This document shows, in pieces, positions 9,091 to 21,106 of a stretch of DNA of 64,000 bases. The notes under the pieces are model-generated. The model was not told where the DNA came from, ran no database searches, and saw only the letters and a program-made list of their open reading frames with translations. Both the position numbers and the translations under genes were made by a program. The DNA lies in the NCBI GenBank assembly GCA_028583405.1, contig CM053246.1, positions 23,284,412 through 23,348,411 of the forward strand, read 5' to 3'. Positions within the stretch are counted from its first letter, which is position 1; each line of letters begins with the position of its first letter. This DNA is from Pogonophryne albipinna (lineage: Eukaryota > Chordata > Actinopteri > Perciformes > Artedidraconidae).

Positions 9091-9700
9091 AATGTGTATC
9101 AATGGCTGCTGACATATCCTGATTCTCAGGCGTTGTTGCGTTTGACTGATCAACGTGTTTTTCCACCTGCTGTGTTCATGGAGACTTCTTATTTGCATTG
9201 TATGGCTAACGTGGTTGAGGAACCATGTAAATACTATGATGAGAGTTTTCTGCTGGAATGTTTGAATGATGAGATCATGCTTAAAACTATGTATTGGAGT
9301 TTGCTGCGCAGCGTTGGTTCCTGTTACACTCGCACCCACACAACACAAGCTGAACACAAATCCCAGGGGTGGTCCACACATTTCACTAGCCAGGGGCCCC
9401 ACTGATAGATGGAAGGATTTGGGTCCAATCGTTAAAGATTGGGAGTCAGTCACTGATTGGGCACCTACACACACAGAATATGTCATGTACTCTATGTCAC
9501 GTGACGTGTATCAAATGAAAATCTGCACGAACGTAGCCGTTCTGCGCACATTGCTGTTGGTTGAGGAGGATGACGTTGGTGATGCCATTTTTCCACCTTT
9601 ACGGGAAATTCTCATATCTCTGAGCTTCCTGCCGCGCTTTCAGATGTGCCATACTCACTCTGGGCAGCTCACAGATATGACGTAGGTTTAATGTCCACGT
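9091..9700 (+). pseudogene. Endogenous retrovirus pol linker region, frameshifted
   Basis: Continues the provirus between the protease tail and RT. Several short frames overlap, such as 9088-9405 and 9266-9685. They look like retroviral pol but lack a motif I can name. The segment LWAHRYDVG-like at about 9660 precedes the RT fingers domain in related elements. It is broken by frameshifts. Confidence 0.45.
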
Positions 9701-9739
9701 TCCGTCCAAACCCCAGTACCCATTGAAACGTGAAGCTGT

Positions 9740-10430
9740 TGATGGCATTCGGCCAGTGTTTACCTCTCTGTTTAAACAAGGGGTCATTATTCCGTGTAAC
9801 GATTCCGGTACGCACTCCAGTGTTTCCTGTCAAAAAGATCAGAGACAAACCTCCTGACGAGTGGAGATTTGTCCAGGATTTACGAGCTGTAAATGCAGCT
9901 GTGCATGCACGCTCGTCCCGAATCCTTATCTGATTATTTCCCAAGTTCCAGCCTCTGCAGCATTTTTTTTTACTGTCATAAGATCTCTCAAATGCATTTT
10001 TCAGTGTTCCTGTACACAAAGACAGTCAATTTTGGTTCGCATTTGAATATAATGGTAAACCTTACACATTCACACGTTTGTGTCAAGGCTACTGTGAATC
10101 TCCTACTGTGTACAACCAGGCATTGTGTACAAGGTTGGCCTCTCTCCAAGTTTCTAAAGGCACCGCTCTCATCCAGTATGTTGATGACCTCATGATTTGC
10201 GCACCCACAGCAGAACAGTGTGGAGCTGATACCATTTCCTTGTTAAAACACCTCGCAGCCGAGGGCCACAAGGCCAGTTTGTCAAAACTCCAATATGTAC
10301 AAAGAACAGTTACATTTTTGGGTCATGTCATTTCAGGAGAGGGGAAAGCGCTTTCAGATAAGCGTATTGCATCATTGGCTACTCTGCCAAAACCTGTCAC
10401 TAAGCGACAGATGATGTCATTTTGGCGTAT
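9740..10430 (+). pseudogene. Endogenous retrovirus reverse transcriptase, frameshifted
   Basis: RT boxes appear in order but in different frames: PVRTPVFPVKKI and WRFVQDLRAVN (9815-9890), then CQGYCESPTVYNQAL (10,080-10,125), then the active-site YVDDLMI (10,175-10,200) and FLGHVIS (10,318). The YxDD core is intact. A frameshift at about 9920 and a TGA at 10,046 break the chain. The RT thumb/connection is missing: other repeats begin at about 10,430 and RNase H resumes at about 12,590. Confidence 0.85.
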
Positions 10431-10850
10431 GCGTTCATAACACACGGCTGTTGTTATGCTTGCTGTGATGTTACATTAGTCCGTTCTCTGCTTGTAATTA
10501 TGCCGTTACAAGCTTCAAAGTTGTATTTATCATCTGAATTTGCCGAAACAAGTTTAATATTCTGAAAGCCAATACTTTGTTTATTCGAAAACAGATGAAA
10601 ACAAACTGTCTTTTATACAAAATGGAAGTATTATACAAGTAAAACTACATGTTGCTTTAATCCCATGTAATTATAGAATGAACACAGTCTTCCTTTGAAG
10701 ATGTATAAGTAAGGTGTCTTGAGTAGTCAAAATTACCTACAAATCATTGTACACATTTGTAAATATTATTTTCCACTTGTTACCATTGTGAGTCTATTTT
10801 TTTATGCAGCTCTGCTGATTTTGTAGCTACAATTCAGACTAATACACTAT

Positions 10851-11261
10851 CAGAGGTGGAATAAGTACTCAGATATTGTACTTGAGTAAAAGTAGAAGTA
10901 CCAGAGTGTTACAGTAAAAGTCCTGCATTCAAAATGTTCCTCAAGTAAAAGTAGAAAAGTATTATCAAAATATAGTGAAAGTAGCGACAGTAAAAGTGTT
11001 CATTGTGCAGATTGGTCCATTTCAGAATAATATATATGATATGTTTTATAATGATTGATCATGAAAGTGTTCTCAGAGCTGGTAAAGGTGCAGCTAGTTT
11101 GAATGACTTTGTATACTGCAGGGTAGCTTGTGGATTTACTCCAGGTGGAACTAAAGTCTGATTTAACACTGGATTAGATTTCACATCATTCATCCACATC
11201 TGTGAAGTAACTAGAGGTATTAAATACATGTAGTGAAGGAAAAGTACACCATGTACCTCTG
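10851..11261. mobile_element. Short non-autonomous hAT-like element
   Basis: Starts CAGAGGTGGAATAAGTACTC and ends TACCTCTG, giving short CAGAGGT inverted ends. The AGTAAAAGTAGAAGTA-rich start is a very common fish repeat. A related fragment lies at 1871-2025. Flanking 8-mers do not match well, so the target duplication is not proven. The segment 10,431-10,850 to its left is AT-rich and unrecognised. Confidence 0.55.
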
Positions 11262-12352
11262 ACTTATGTTCACTGCCAACCTAAAAGTACCTAAAAAAAT
11301 AGTAATCAATGATGTATTGAAAAGTTATCTGGCTGATTGTTTTATATCGGCTCAGCCAGGTTATATGGGAGGCCCAGTCTACGTACACTCTAAAAACAAA
11401 TGCCTTGGCTTAACAAAGAAAATCAAGGCAATAGGTTGCATCGATGGTTATTGAGTTAAGACAACTTCTAATGAAATTGTGTTAAAGCAACAAAGTTATT
11501 TGAGTTAGGGGAGAAGGCTTTTCCTCTACAATCAGAGGTGTTTTCAATTACCACTTACTTAATAATTGGTAGCATAAACACAAGTTTTTAAGTTGATTAC
11601 TCCAAAAGTTCCAACTTGTTTTACCGTATGATTTAAATGTAATCTTAAGTTGTATGTACTTAATTACCACATGTTGAACATGAACACATGTTTTTAAGTT
11701 GACAACCATTTATAAATTAAGTTGCTCCAAATAATATTGTATTCAATAGGGTTTTTCTCTTAGCTTTTTTATGTTTTTGCCTTTAAAGAAAGAAATTAAT
11801 TGATTCCACAACAAAAATATTCACTTTTTATTTTTGAACTGCAGTTGTTTATTTCAACACATGATGTTTCAATCAGGAGAGTTTGAATTTCAAGTTGTAT
11901 TTGAATGACAAAAGATGACACTCACCTTAAAACGTCCTTTGTATATTTCTATTTGTCTTAACTGTGGGAACTTGTCCAGGCATCTTAAGTGGGAGTGGAC
12001 TTGAAATCCTTAACTCAAGGTGTAGAACAATTAAGTTATCAAGCCAATTGCATTACTTACTTCAACTTGAATTTAGTTTGAAGTCAATTAACGCAGAAAT
12101 CAGAGTTCAAATGACAATATTAAGTTGATGTAATTACCAACATTATTACGTCAACACAACTTATAAATTAATGTTTGCAACTTAAAATGTTTATCTAAAT
12201 CAATTAACTCACATTTTTATCTTGGAACCATGCATTTAATTAAGTGGAGGTGAAAGGTCGCCTGAATTCGTTTTTAGACGTACAGATCACTCATTTTGAA
12301 ATATTAAACTTAGTTTTCTTTTCTTTAATTTTTCATCCTCGTTTAGAATGCT
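11262..12352. repeat. AT-rich sequence with recurring TTAAGTTGA words
   Basis: From about 11,375 the words TTTTTAAGTTGA, ACTTAATTACCA and AACTTAAAT recur many times in both orientations. This looks like a decayed MITE-like element rather than unique DNA. No coding potential. It forms most of the insert that separates ERV RT from RNase H. Confidence 0.4.
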
Positions 12353-12522
12353 ATCACGAAACACACATTTGGTTGTTTATAGCATAAAGAACATCTGATT
12401 TAATGTGAGGTAGGGAAATAATCATTTGAGTATGTGCAAATATGTAATTTACAACAGCTGTAAGATGCTTGAAAAGGTTGAAAAGTGCCTGAATTTGACT
12501 TTGGAAAAGGTGTAAGAACCCT
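12353..12522. mobile_element. One end of a hAT-like repeat
   Basis: Ends in GGTGTAAGAACCCT, the reverse of an AGGGTTCTTACACC terminus of the kind seen in hAT elements. Retroviral sequence resumes directly after. The opposite end was not found. Confidence 0.35.
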
Positions 12523-12589
12523 CTTATGCCTTTGCCTGAAGACGGTGACGAACACGACTGTGTGCACACCTAGACCGGACTTAAAGGAC

Positions 12590-13062
12590 GTGCCTCTGAC
12601 CAAGCTGACCTCATTTTGTATGTTGATGGGTCTGCCTTTCGCGACCAAGGGGGCACTAATCGGGTGGGTTTTTCTGTTGTTTCAGATTCTGCTGTACTCC
12701 GTTCCGGACCAATCCCATGTCACCTCTCAGCACAAGCAGCAGAGCTCATCGCACTAACTGAAGCCTGCACGTTTGCAGAAGGCAAAACTGTGGCTATATA
12801 CACTGACTCGCGTTATGCTTTTGGAGTAGTACACGATTTTGGGGCTATTTGGAAGTGTAGACAATTTCTGAAATCTGATGGCAAACCAGTACTTAACCAT
12901 GTACTGGTTGCAGGCTTACTAGACGCCATTCTGCTCCCATCTGAAGTTGCAGTCTGTAGATGTGCCGCACACACAAGCAGTACAGACCCAGTTTCTATAG
13001 GAAATTGTGTCCGCTAATTTATCTGCTGACTCAGCCGATAAAGCTGTAAAGGTGTATGGGGC
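12590..13062 (+). pseudogene. Endogenous retrovirus RNase H
   Basis: The frame 12,616-13,017 carries RNase H boxes in order: YVDGSAF (first Asp), AELIALTEA (Glu), YTDSRYAFGVVHDFG (second Asp) and a later RCAAHTSS. The acidic residues look intact. A further in-family segment (ADSADKAVKVYG) continues in a shifted frame to about 13,062. It is the 3' remnant of the provirus starting at 6913; integrase and env are absent. Confidence 0.82.
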
Positions 13063-13149
13063 CAGGGAATAATGATCAGACCAGAGGAGGGTGTGATTTA
13101 AAAGAATACAAAATTATAAAAAGCATAGTGGGGCCAGGGAAGCTAAATT

Positions 13150-13511
13150 ACACCTCCTCTGCCCGGTGCGCGCTAGCATGTTATGTGGAGCGCACGGCTG
13201 CCCTTAGACGCACTGAACAGCTGTTTGTGTGCTTCGGGGGCGGGGTGACTGGGAAAGCTCTGTCCAAGAAACGCCTGGCAGGCTGGCTCTGCGAAGGCAT
13301 TGCACACGCCTACGGACAGGCGGGGAGAGCCTGCCCCGTGGGGGTCCGCGCACCCTCTGCATCAACAGCCTTATTCAACGGTGTGAGTGTGGAGGATATA
13401 TGCACGGCGGCGTCTTGGTCAACGCCAGGCCCCTTCATAAAGTGTTATCTCTTGGATATGTCTGGCTCTTTCTCCACGTCTGTGCTTGCTGGGGCAACAC
13501 AGGACTGGTGA
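13150..13511 (+). pseudogene. DIRS-type tyrosine recombinase, C-terminal fragment
   Basis: The frame reads CALACYVERTAALRRTEQLF, then GVRAPSASTALFNGVSVEDIC, then AASWSTPGPFIKCYLLD. This is the pattern of the DIRS retrotransposon recombinase C-terminus (…GxRAHSTR…W…F…Y). The Tyr region is present, but the conserved HxxR is replaced (APSAS), so it is likely inactive. The N-terminal part and the rest of the element are missing. It sits directly on the retroviral remnant. Confidence 0.75.
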
Positions 13512-13682
13512 GGAGGGGGGCTGTGGGCATCTGCTCTGTCAACCGCAGCCCGGACTTCTCCACGGTTACAACCGAGGGAGAGCTGAGTGAGTCGCAGCGG
13601 CTGCTAAAGCCGGTCAGGGACAGCGAGGTGGAACGGTGTGTTGGACGACAGTGCGTGTATTCATCGGGCCTGTGAGAGATAT

Positions 13683-13969
13683 AACGAGGGGTTACGGTAA
13701 CCGTTGTTGTATAAGCACAGGCGGAGCCCTCTACCCGGGGCACTGTCTGTCCTATACCGCTCGCTGAAGACAGGTGTAGGATGACGGTCAGGAGGCGAGG
13801 CCTCCTATTATACGGTGAGATGCGCGCACATTCATGCAGGCCGGGGCCGGCTACGTCTATAGAAGTCTCAGTAGGTGAATGCTTGCATGATAAGGTAGTA
13901 CCCATAGAGTCCAGTAGAGGGCTCCGCCTGTGCTTATATAACAAGGGTTACCATATGTAACCCCTCGTT
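13683..13969. repeat. Inverted arms at the DIRS 3' end
   Basis: Arm 13,683-13,734 is the near-perfect reverse complement of 13,914-13,969. Both contain AAGCACAGGCGGAGCCCTCTA or its complement. About 180 bases separate the arms. DIRS elements carry inverted terminal and internal complementary repeats for circular-intermediate formation, so this is probably the right terminal unit. Confidence 0.85.
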
Positions 13970-14252
13970 TCATCCCACAGGCCATAAGACTGTTAAACAC
14001 CTGAACTTTGAAACAACATCCATAACATTAATCTGGCTATTATTTATCTAATATATCATATTCCAATAACTTGTATATAGACTCTTATTGTACTTTTTTT
14101 TTTTACAATTTTTCTTTTTGTATTTACTATTTACTTGCACTACTTTTATTGTGTTGCACTATTGGAGGAGCCTGTGACCTAAGATTTTCATCATTACACT
14201 GTAGCAGCTATATGGGAATGTGACCAATAAAAGCCTTGAACCTTGAATGCAA
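13970..14252 (+). mobile_element. 3' end of an L2-like LINE
   Basis: Starts CATCCCACAGGCCATAAGACT, the kind of sequence at the end of a LINE ORF2. It runs through an AT-rich UTR with GCACTATTGGAGGAGCCTGTGACC and ends with AATAAAAGCC and TTGAACCTTGAA repeats. It is related to the tail at 310-425. Confidence 0.65.
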
Positions 14253-14902
14253 CTGTGGCACTTGTTGGGAAAACGAGTTTCTTATGGAATAATAAAAAGG
14301 CAATCTGTAAATATTTTTGAAACCTCTGCCCCGTCATATTTGTTAGGTGATGGATTGTTTTTAAACAAACTCAGAGATTTGTTTTTATCCAACTAGTCAT
14401 AATTGCAGGAAATCAATCAAGACATTAATGTAAATTCTACCTTCTGAAAAGAGCTTACACAAATATGTTTATACTATAGTGTAAGGAAAAAGCTAACTTT
14501 GGATCAGAGTAGCATGCAAAGGCCATTGTTGTTTTATCTAGCAAGAAAAAATAATATTTGCAGTTTGCATTGAATGTGGTTAAAATTCATTTCAACACGT
14601 TTTAAGCATTGAAGATCCAATCATCATTCAAGCGTAATGCAAGAAAAGCAATATGGGGAAGGTGAATATAAATCAGCAGAGGTGTACATTATTAAATAGC
14701 TCTGACAAAGCCATTCAGTTATAAATTAAGTCATAGCACATTATCAGTCAAAATCGATGTAAAGGCAGCTAAAGAAGTAGAACTACACCCCTGTGTGCCA
14801 CACCTCGGTTTACATTGGCTTATACTGCAAAAGTAATCAGATTCATTTTCTCTCTTTGGTTCCAAATCATTTTCGAATACGTTTTAACAGTTCACTCGTG
14901 GT
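14253..14902. other. Intergenic, nothing recognised
   Basis: AT-rich sequence downstream of the retroelement nest and of the - strand IFI44-like gene. No ORF, repeat pair or RNA gene could be supported. Confidence 0.5.
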
Positions 14903-15110
14903 CAGGGGCGGATCTAGACAAATATGCATGGGGTGGCAAGAGGGCCTAGTTAATCTAAGTGGTTACTTTTTTTTGGCTGGGCAGTGTAGTTTTACACCGT
15001 CTTATTTGAATTTCTCAGGACTTAACAGTTTTTTGGGGGCAGACCACCACAAAGAAAAAGATATACACACATACAAGGTCATCCTCTTAACAGTTATTTA
15101 TGATCATCTG
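14903..15110 (+). mobile_element. One end of a CAGGGGCGGATCTAGA-type hAT
   Basis: CAGGGGCGGATCTAGACAAA followed by CATGGGGTGGCAAG closely resembles the start of the hAT at 29,168 (CAGTGGCGGTTCTAGA, then CATGGGGTGGCAA). The other end is not seen. It is probably a truncated member of the same family. Confidence 0.5.
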
Positions 15111-15452
15111 TGAGCAGAGCATCAAGTTGGCATGCCTGTATGGTCAGTGTATGTTTTGTTCATTGGATTTTTCCCCACAATTTTCTCAATTCTCTAAATC
15201 AAAATGATTGAACCTCAGTTAGGTGCTAAACCATGCTAATGATGCCATTGTGAACACGGTCAGGCAACCACTGTAAATGTCCTTTCTACCTACAGAAAGA
15301 AAAAGTATGGGACAACTATTGTCCGCGGCAAGCTCATTTACACCCACTCTGTGCCACTCAAAAACAATGCTGTTCCTGGACCATTTACCTTTTATTAAAG
15401 AACAGATCACACTTACAAATAAAAACATCACACATTCCTGATTATATTCAGT

Positions 15453-15502
15453 TTTATTTAAAGAAAAACATAATGAGAATGTTATATGTTACATGATTTA
15501 TT
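15453..15502 (-). promoter_or_regulatory. Two poly(A) signals for the IFI44-like gene
   Basis: On the - strand AATAAA occurs at 15,497-15,502 and 15,453-15,458, about 65 and 110 bases after the IFI44-like stop codon. This is the right place for 3'-end formation of a short 3' UTR. Confidence 0.6.
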
Positions 15503-15566
15503 AGATTTAGCATTTACATTTTGTAGCTTTGAAATGCTGCTCCGAAATTTTTAAAATGCTTCTACG

Positions 15567-15767
15567 CTAAACCCCCAAATCGTTCTTTGGCGCTGTGTGT
15601 TGTGGTGCATTGTCCTGGAAATACAGGTCAGCATACTGCAGGATGTGGTCCACAGCTCTAAGCAGAAGCACATCGTTGTTCACGTTCAGGTCCAGCTCTG
15701 ATGAGTAGTTCTTCACCGGGACAATGTAGGAGGTGGACATACCCAACAGATCCCCAGCTTTATTCAT
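15567..15767 (-). CDS. IFI44-like last exon
   Basis: This 201-base exon has acceptor TTTGTAG and ends in TAG. It encodes MNKAGDLLGMSTSYIVPVKN, YSSELDLNVNNDVLLLRAVD, HILQYADLYFQDN and a short tail. It is the conserved IFI44 C-terminus. The initial Met is internal to the protein, not a start. Confidence 0.93.
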   Translation of the reverse strand: MNKAGDLLGMSTSYIVPVKNYSSELDLNVNNDVLLLRAVDHILQYADLYFQDNAPQHTAPKNDLGV

Positions 15768-18700
15768 CTACAAACACACACACAAACAAATGACTAAGAT
15801 TTACACTCCATCTGTATTTTTATTCCCTCAGCAGAGAAAATGCAATGGCTAAAAAAAAGAAGTTATCATCTCAAGCCCTGTGGTGTGTAAGGAGTGAGTG
15901 TTACGTTGTTCTTAACTCTCACAAAAGTTATTTGTTTATCATTATTATAAAGCCAGACGGAAATAATCAAAACCGGGCAAGTAGTCCTCAATTTGAGAGT
16001 TGAAAAATAGCAAAATAATAAAAAGGTCCAAACAAGAATGTTAAAATAGTTTCAGGCTGTAATTTGGCTTTTTTATGTGTCTTACTTTAAATGTATGTAT
16101 GTACCCAAAATACATTGTACATTTATATGTTTGAATGACAGATCAATAAGGATCTATCCCTTTGTCCAAAAATCTAATGTGACTAGTGAATCATGTGACT
16201 TTGCTTTAGCTTGTAATTTAATGATGTGCACCTAAAAAAGATATATATTTATAAACAAGCACCACAGAGTCAAATGTTCCATTATGGTTCAGATCACAGG
16301 AAACTAAACTGGTCACACACTCATTTTGGTAAAACTTCCCCACCTGTAGTCTGCATGGTGATCATACCTTCCTCTATAATGGATATACTTTGTCTATTTC
16401 ATATTTTTTCAACCTACCATGTCCTGAATGATGCGGCTCTTGTAAACCTGGGTGACATCTTTGGCCGTTTCTGGACAGATTAGGTCTATCTGGGTCAGCA
16501 GGGCCACCTGGTGAATGTCTAGCAGACACAATACAATGCTGTCAATAAGATGTCACTACAAAAAAGGCTTTAATTTGTTACATTGCAGAGAAAGAAATCA
16601 CTGACAGTTGACATTTCAACAGTGTTTAGTAAATCCTGTAAAGAGGGTTTCAAGCCCAAAGTTATTATGAACATCAGTGCCCAGCAATTGTAACCACAAC
16701 AAAATCCCCCAAAATATATACATAAAAGGTCAGTGAAACTTCAAAGCAGTGCGATAAAATAACATCCAGATTCGACAGGAACTGACAGAGGGACAGAAGT
16801 ACAGCTCTACAACATTCATATTAAAAGTCAAAGCCCATTTTGTCTTTAAAGGTAGTTCATCGGTGTTTGAAAATGTCTTTGTATTGGACCGATAATGTGT
16901 CCCTGACTTACCCAGGTCACTGATGTGCTTTCGGAGCAGCCTGAAGGTGGTGCCGAGGCCTTTGGGGTAGGTCAGGATTTTAGAGGCATCTACCACAAAG
17001 GCAACACAATGGATCTTGTCTTTGAGACCTGGCTTCTTTACATAGCCCACAGTCTCACACCCCACTGGTTGATCTGGGCTAAACTAGGAGAGAAAGAGGA
17101 TGTTACATTTAAAAAAAAAAAAAAAACTCATGCTGAGGTAGTTTTTGCAAAGACAAAAGCAAATACAGATTGAACCACAGTCTGTGTTGGGCTACTTCAT
17201 GTTCAGTGCTAGGATTTGTTATTCACGTGGCTGTTAATAATTACGGTAACCATGGGTTTTAGGTTGGAGTCGGTTACTTCTCTATGAACCCAACTGTTAA
17301 CCTCATGGTGGCGCAGGTCGGATGATGAACAAATGAAATGTGTTTTAGGTTGACTTTTAAAATCTGTCCAGGGACTACAGATGAAAAATAGCCTCTTGGC
17401 TAACTCTGGCACATTTACAGAAATGTTCATTAATGTGCACTGTCCCTGTTAAATAAATGAATAAATAAAAAATAAAAGTGAGTAAGGAAGTATCCTCTGG
17501 GAAATTATGAATGTCTGTCTGTACTAGGGATGCCAGAAACTGACCATGATCAAAATCGAACAGCCCTGGCGAATAATAATCGATTATTCGACGCCCCCCC
17601 CCACTAGGGCGGGCCATACTATTTTTTTTTTCTAAATCGACCGAGAGGGGTGTTCAAATAACGTAGTTTGGCGTGTAGAACACAAATCTGAAGACATTTT
17701 TCAATTTCAATAAACCTAAGCTACATCAATTTGCAGTTGAATATTGTCTATTTTTTGATTATTTAGCTATTCTTCAGGAAAAAAGAGACTTAAGTTGGGG
17801 GGCTTTTATTTTGAAGTCAGGGCTTTTATTTTGAAGTCAGGGCTTTCATGTTCCTGTCTGACGTGAAAATTACAGGAAATGAAACGTTTTCAGTGTGAAC
17901 TAGTTGAAATGGCTCAAGTCAAAACAAGGGCAAAATCGAATTCTCATTTGAGTAATCTTGTTGGCACTGGGCGAGAGCTGTTGGTGTCTGAACTGCCAAC
18001 TTTGAGGGATATCCTGAGGTATGGCATCTACTTGAGGGATCAAAGTACAGATGATAGGAGGAACTACCCAGTGGACCAGCTGGTGGGTGACATCTTCCCT
18101 GGTCTGATTGGTCAGTGGTCCAAAGCGAATGCTCTTTTCAAGCCACCTGTTATAAATGAAAAGGTGACCATCATGTCCAAGCTCAAGGAGGTCTGGAATC
18201 AGGCAGTGAAGTTTTCCCTTGGGAAGGGAAAACTTGATGCAAAAGAGAGGTTCAGTGTCAAGTTAGACCAACTATTTGATATTTTGACTTGCAAGTGTCA
18301 GATTAGCAGTTGTGAGAGGGGAGGCTGTGATGGCTGTGTGATTCAAGCCCACATGAACTGTTGCTGCAGCAGAGAGAACAGGATTCCTTTAAAAGATCTT
18401 GCATACATCAAGGGACAGAAAGAGAAGGTTGGAAGTAAAGGACCCCACCAAATGGGGGCCCCTGATCTGCAGGAGCACAAGAGACAGATGAGGACATTGG
18501 AAAGGCAGGGGATGGAAAACATGGCTGAGGAAAGGAGCAGGGAGGAAAATGCTGCAGCAGCAGACAAGGCAGCCAGGAAGGATGTTAAGAGATTTTTGGC
18601 AGATGGTGATGAGGATCTGGAATTGGAGAGTGGTTCTGAAGAAGAGTTTGTCCCTGAAGTTGAGCTCTTCCCTGAAACTGAACCTGAGCCTGCAGCTTCA

Positions 18701-21057
18701 ACAAAAGTGCAGAAAAACTATGACGATATTCCAAATATTGCGCTTGCTAGTGTAAGGTATGGCATAGGGCTGAGACCAACTGCAGCGATAGCAACTGCAG
18801 CTCTGATTGATGCAGGAATCATCACAGAAGACAACACAAGTAAAGTGATTGATAAGAACAAGGTCAAGAGAGCACAGGAGAAGTTGATGAGAGAGCTGGG
18901 AGAAGAGTTTGAGGAGAAGTGCAGGGAGATGGGGGGGATCTCCTGCATCCTCTTTGATGGGCGGATTGACCTGACCAATGTGATGATGGAAGCTGAGGGC
19001 AGTGACCAATCTTTTCCTGCAAAGATCAAAGAAGAACACTATAGTGTTGCTAGTGAGCCTGGCAGCAACTATCTGTTCCACTTTACCCCAGAGAAAGCTA
19101 AAGAGGACTCACATGCTGAGCAGATTGCTAAGGTCCTGTTGGCCTGGCTGAAAGAAAGGGGTTTTGATAAGACCTTATCGGCCATTGGAGGAGACTCAAC
19201 TAATGTCAACACTGGTGTGAAAGCTGGGGTTATGCGAAAGCTGGAGCTGCACCTGGGGAGAAAGCTGGTGTGGTTGGTGTGCAACCTGCACACTGGTGAA
19301 CTTCCCCTGCGCCATCTCATTGTTGGCCTTGATGGCCCTACTCTGTCAGACAGCAAATTATCTGGGCCAATAGGAAAGCTCCTTGATTCCGCTACAGACT
19401 TGGATATCAATCCAAACTTCACCCGGATCTTTGTTGGCCCTCCACTGATCAAGCTGCCTGACAAGGTCATTCAAGATCTCTCAACTGATCAACACTATGG
19501 CTATAAAATAGTCTGTGCAGTCAGGGATGGAGTGTTTCCTGCAAGGCTGGCTCTGTTGGAGATTGGACCAGTAAACCACAGCCGCTGGCTCACCACAGCA
19601 AACAGACTTCTCAGGCTCTGGGTGTCAAAGCACAGACTTAAAGGAAAGAAACTGAAGAATCTACAATTGATTGTGGAATTCATCATTGGAGTGTATTATC
19701 CATGTTGGTTTAACGTGAAGGTCAAGCACTCCTGGATCGAAGGGCCTAGGCACATCCTGTTTCAGCTGGACTGCCTCAAGTCCCAGAGGAAGGAGGTTCT
19801 GGAACTTGTGATGCCAACTGTGAGAAGATCTGCTTGGTATGCCCACAGTGAAGCCATCCTCCAAACACTGCTGTGCTCTGAGGATCAGAAGGAGAGAATT
19901 GAGGGGGTGGGGAGAATCCTGGCCATTAGGGGAGAGGGGGACCCAGACACTCAGCTGGGGGACTCCTCTGTCAGGACCAGAAGGACTCCTGACATCAATT
20001 GTGATGCTTCCAGCATTGGGGACTTGATCAGCTGGTCAGAAGGTGTGTCAGAGCCACCTCTCACCTGCTTGCTAAGCACCTCGGAGGTGAAAAACTTCAT
20101 CAAAACCCCCATGGAGGTACTAAACTGGCCTTGCCATACTCAAAGCATTGAGAGGGTCGTTAAAATGGTGACCGAGGCTTCTGCTACGTACTTCTCACAG
20201 GAAAAGAGGGATGGAGGGATCAGAGCTCAGGAGACCAGCAGGAGACTGATGTCCAAGAATGAGTCAAAGCAGGACTTGTGCCACCTGACAAAGTTCAGAT
20301 CAAAGTCAGAAGATGTTTCTTTGTAATCTTATCCAGTTATACATATGCAGTTCACCTGTTAATAAATATGTAAAAATGATTTGGCTTTGTCAATATAAAT
20401 GATTTCCCTTATATATTTTACTATCTTATATAGACGTTCGAAAGGGTAAAATTGCCAATTTAGAAATACAAAACGATGTAGCTTAGAGTTATCCTATCTA
20501 AAAAATAAGCTCATATTTGAATTCCCCATAGAAAAACACATAATTTTGACACCCCTCATGTTAGGATTTCCTTCAGATTCATTTTGGCACCTGAGTATGA
20601 CCCGCCCTACCCCCCCACCCACGGGAGAGAAAAAAAAGGGCTGCTGTTAACGTCGGTCTGTACAACGGAATTGTGCCAAACCTACGCCAACCGGCTGCTG
20701 AGGGAGACTTCCCCCCCCTTCACTGGAGAACTGCGCTAAAACAGCTGATCACAACGTTCACACTCTGTGGTCACGAAGTACTCCACTTGCATTTGACTTC
20801 ATTTGCACTGGTCAGTTTGAAGTAGTTCCACGAGGAACTCTTCTTTCCTTTGTTCATCTTTAGTTGTGTTCTCACTCCAATAAATCAATCGCACGTGTGA
20901 CGGAGAGGGGGGGGGGGGGGGGGGGGGGGGTGCGCTGCTGGCTTCCTCCAAGTTTACAGTAAAACAAACTGGTGGTGTGACCAATGGCCATTTACAATTA
21001 TCAATACTATTATTAGCATTAGTCTATATTTTGGTTGAAACTAAGCTAGGAAAAAAA

Positions 21058-21106
<49 letters not shown>

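Noticed and set aside
13435..13944. 169-codon - strand ORF
   Set aside because: It is antisense to the DIRS recombinase and runs through its inverted arms, with no recognisable motif.
18343..19864. Several - strand ORFs of 60-130 codons
   Set aside because: They are antisense shadows of the 815-codon hAT ORF.
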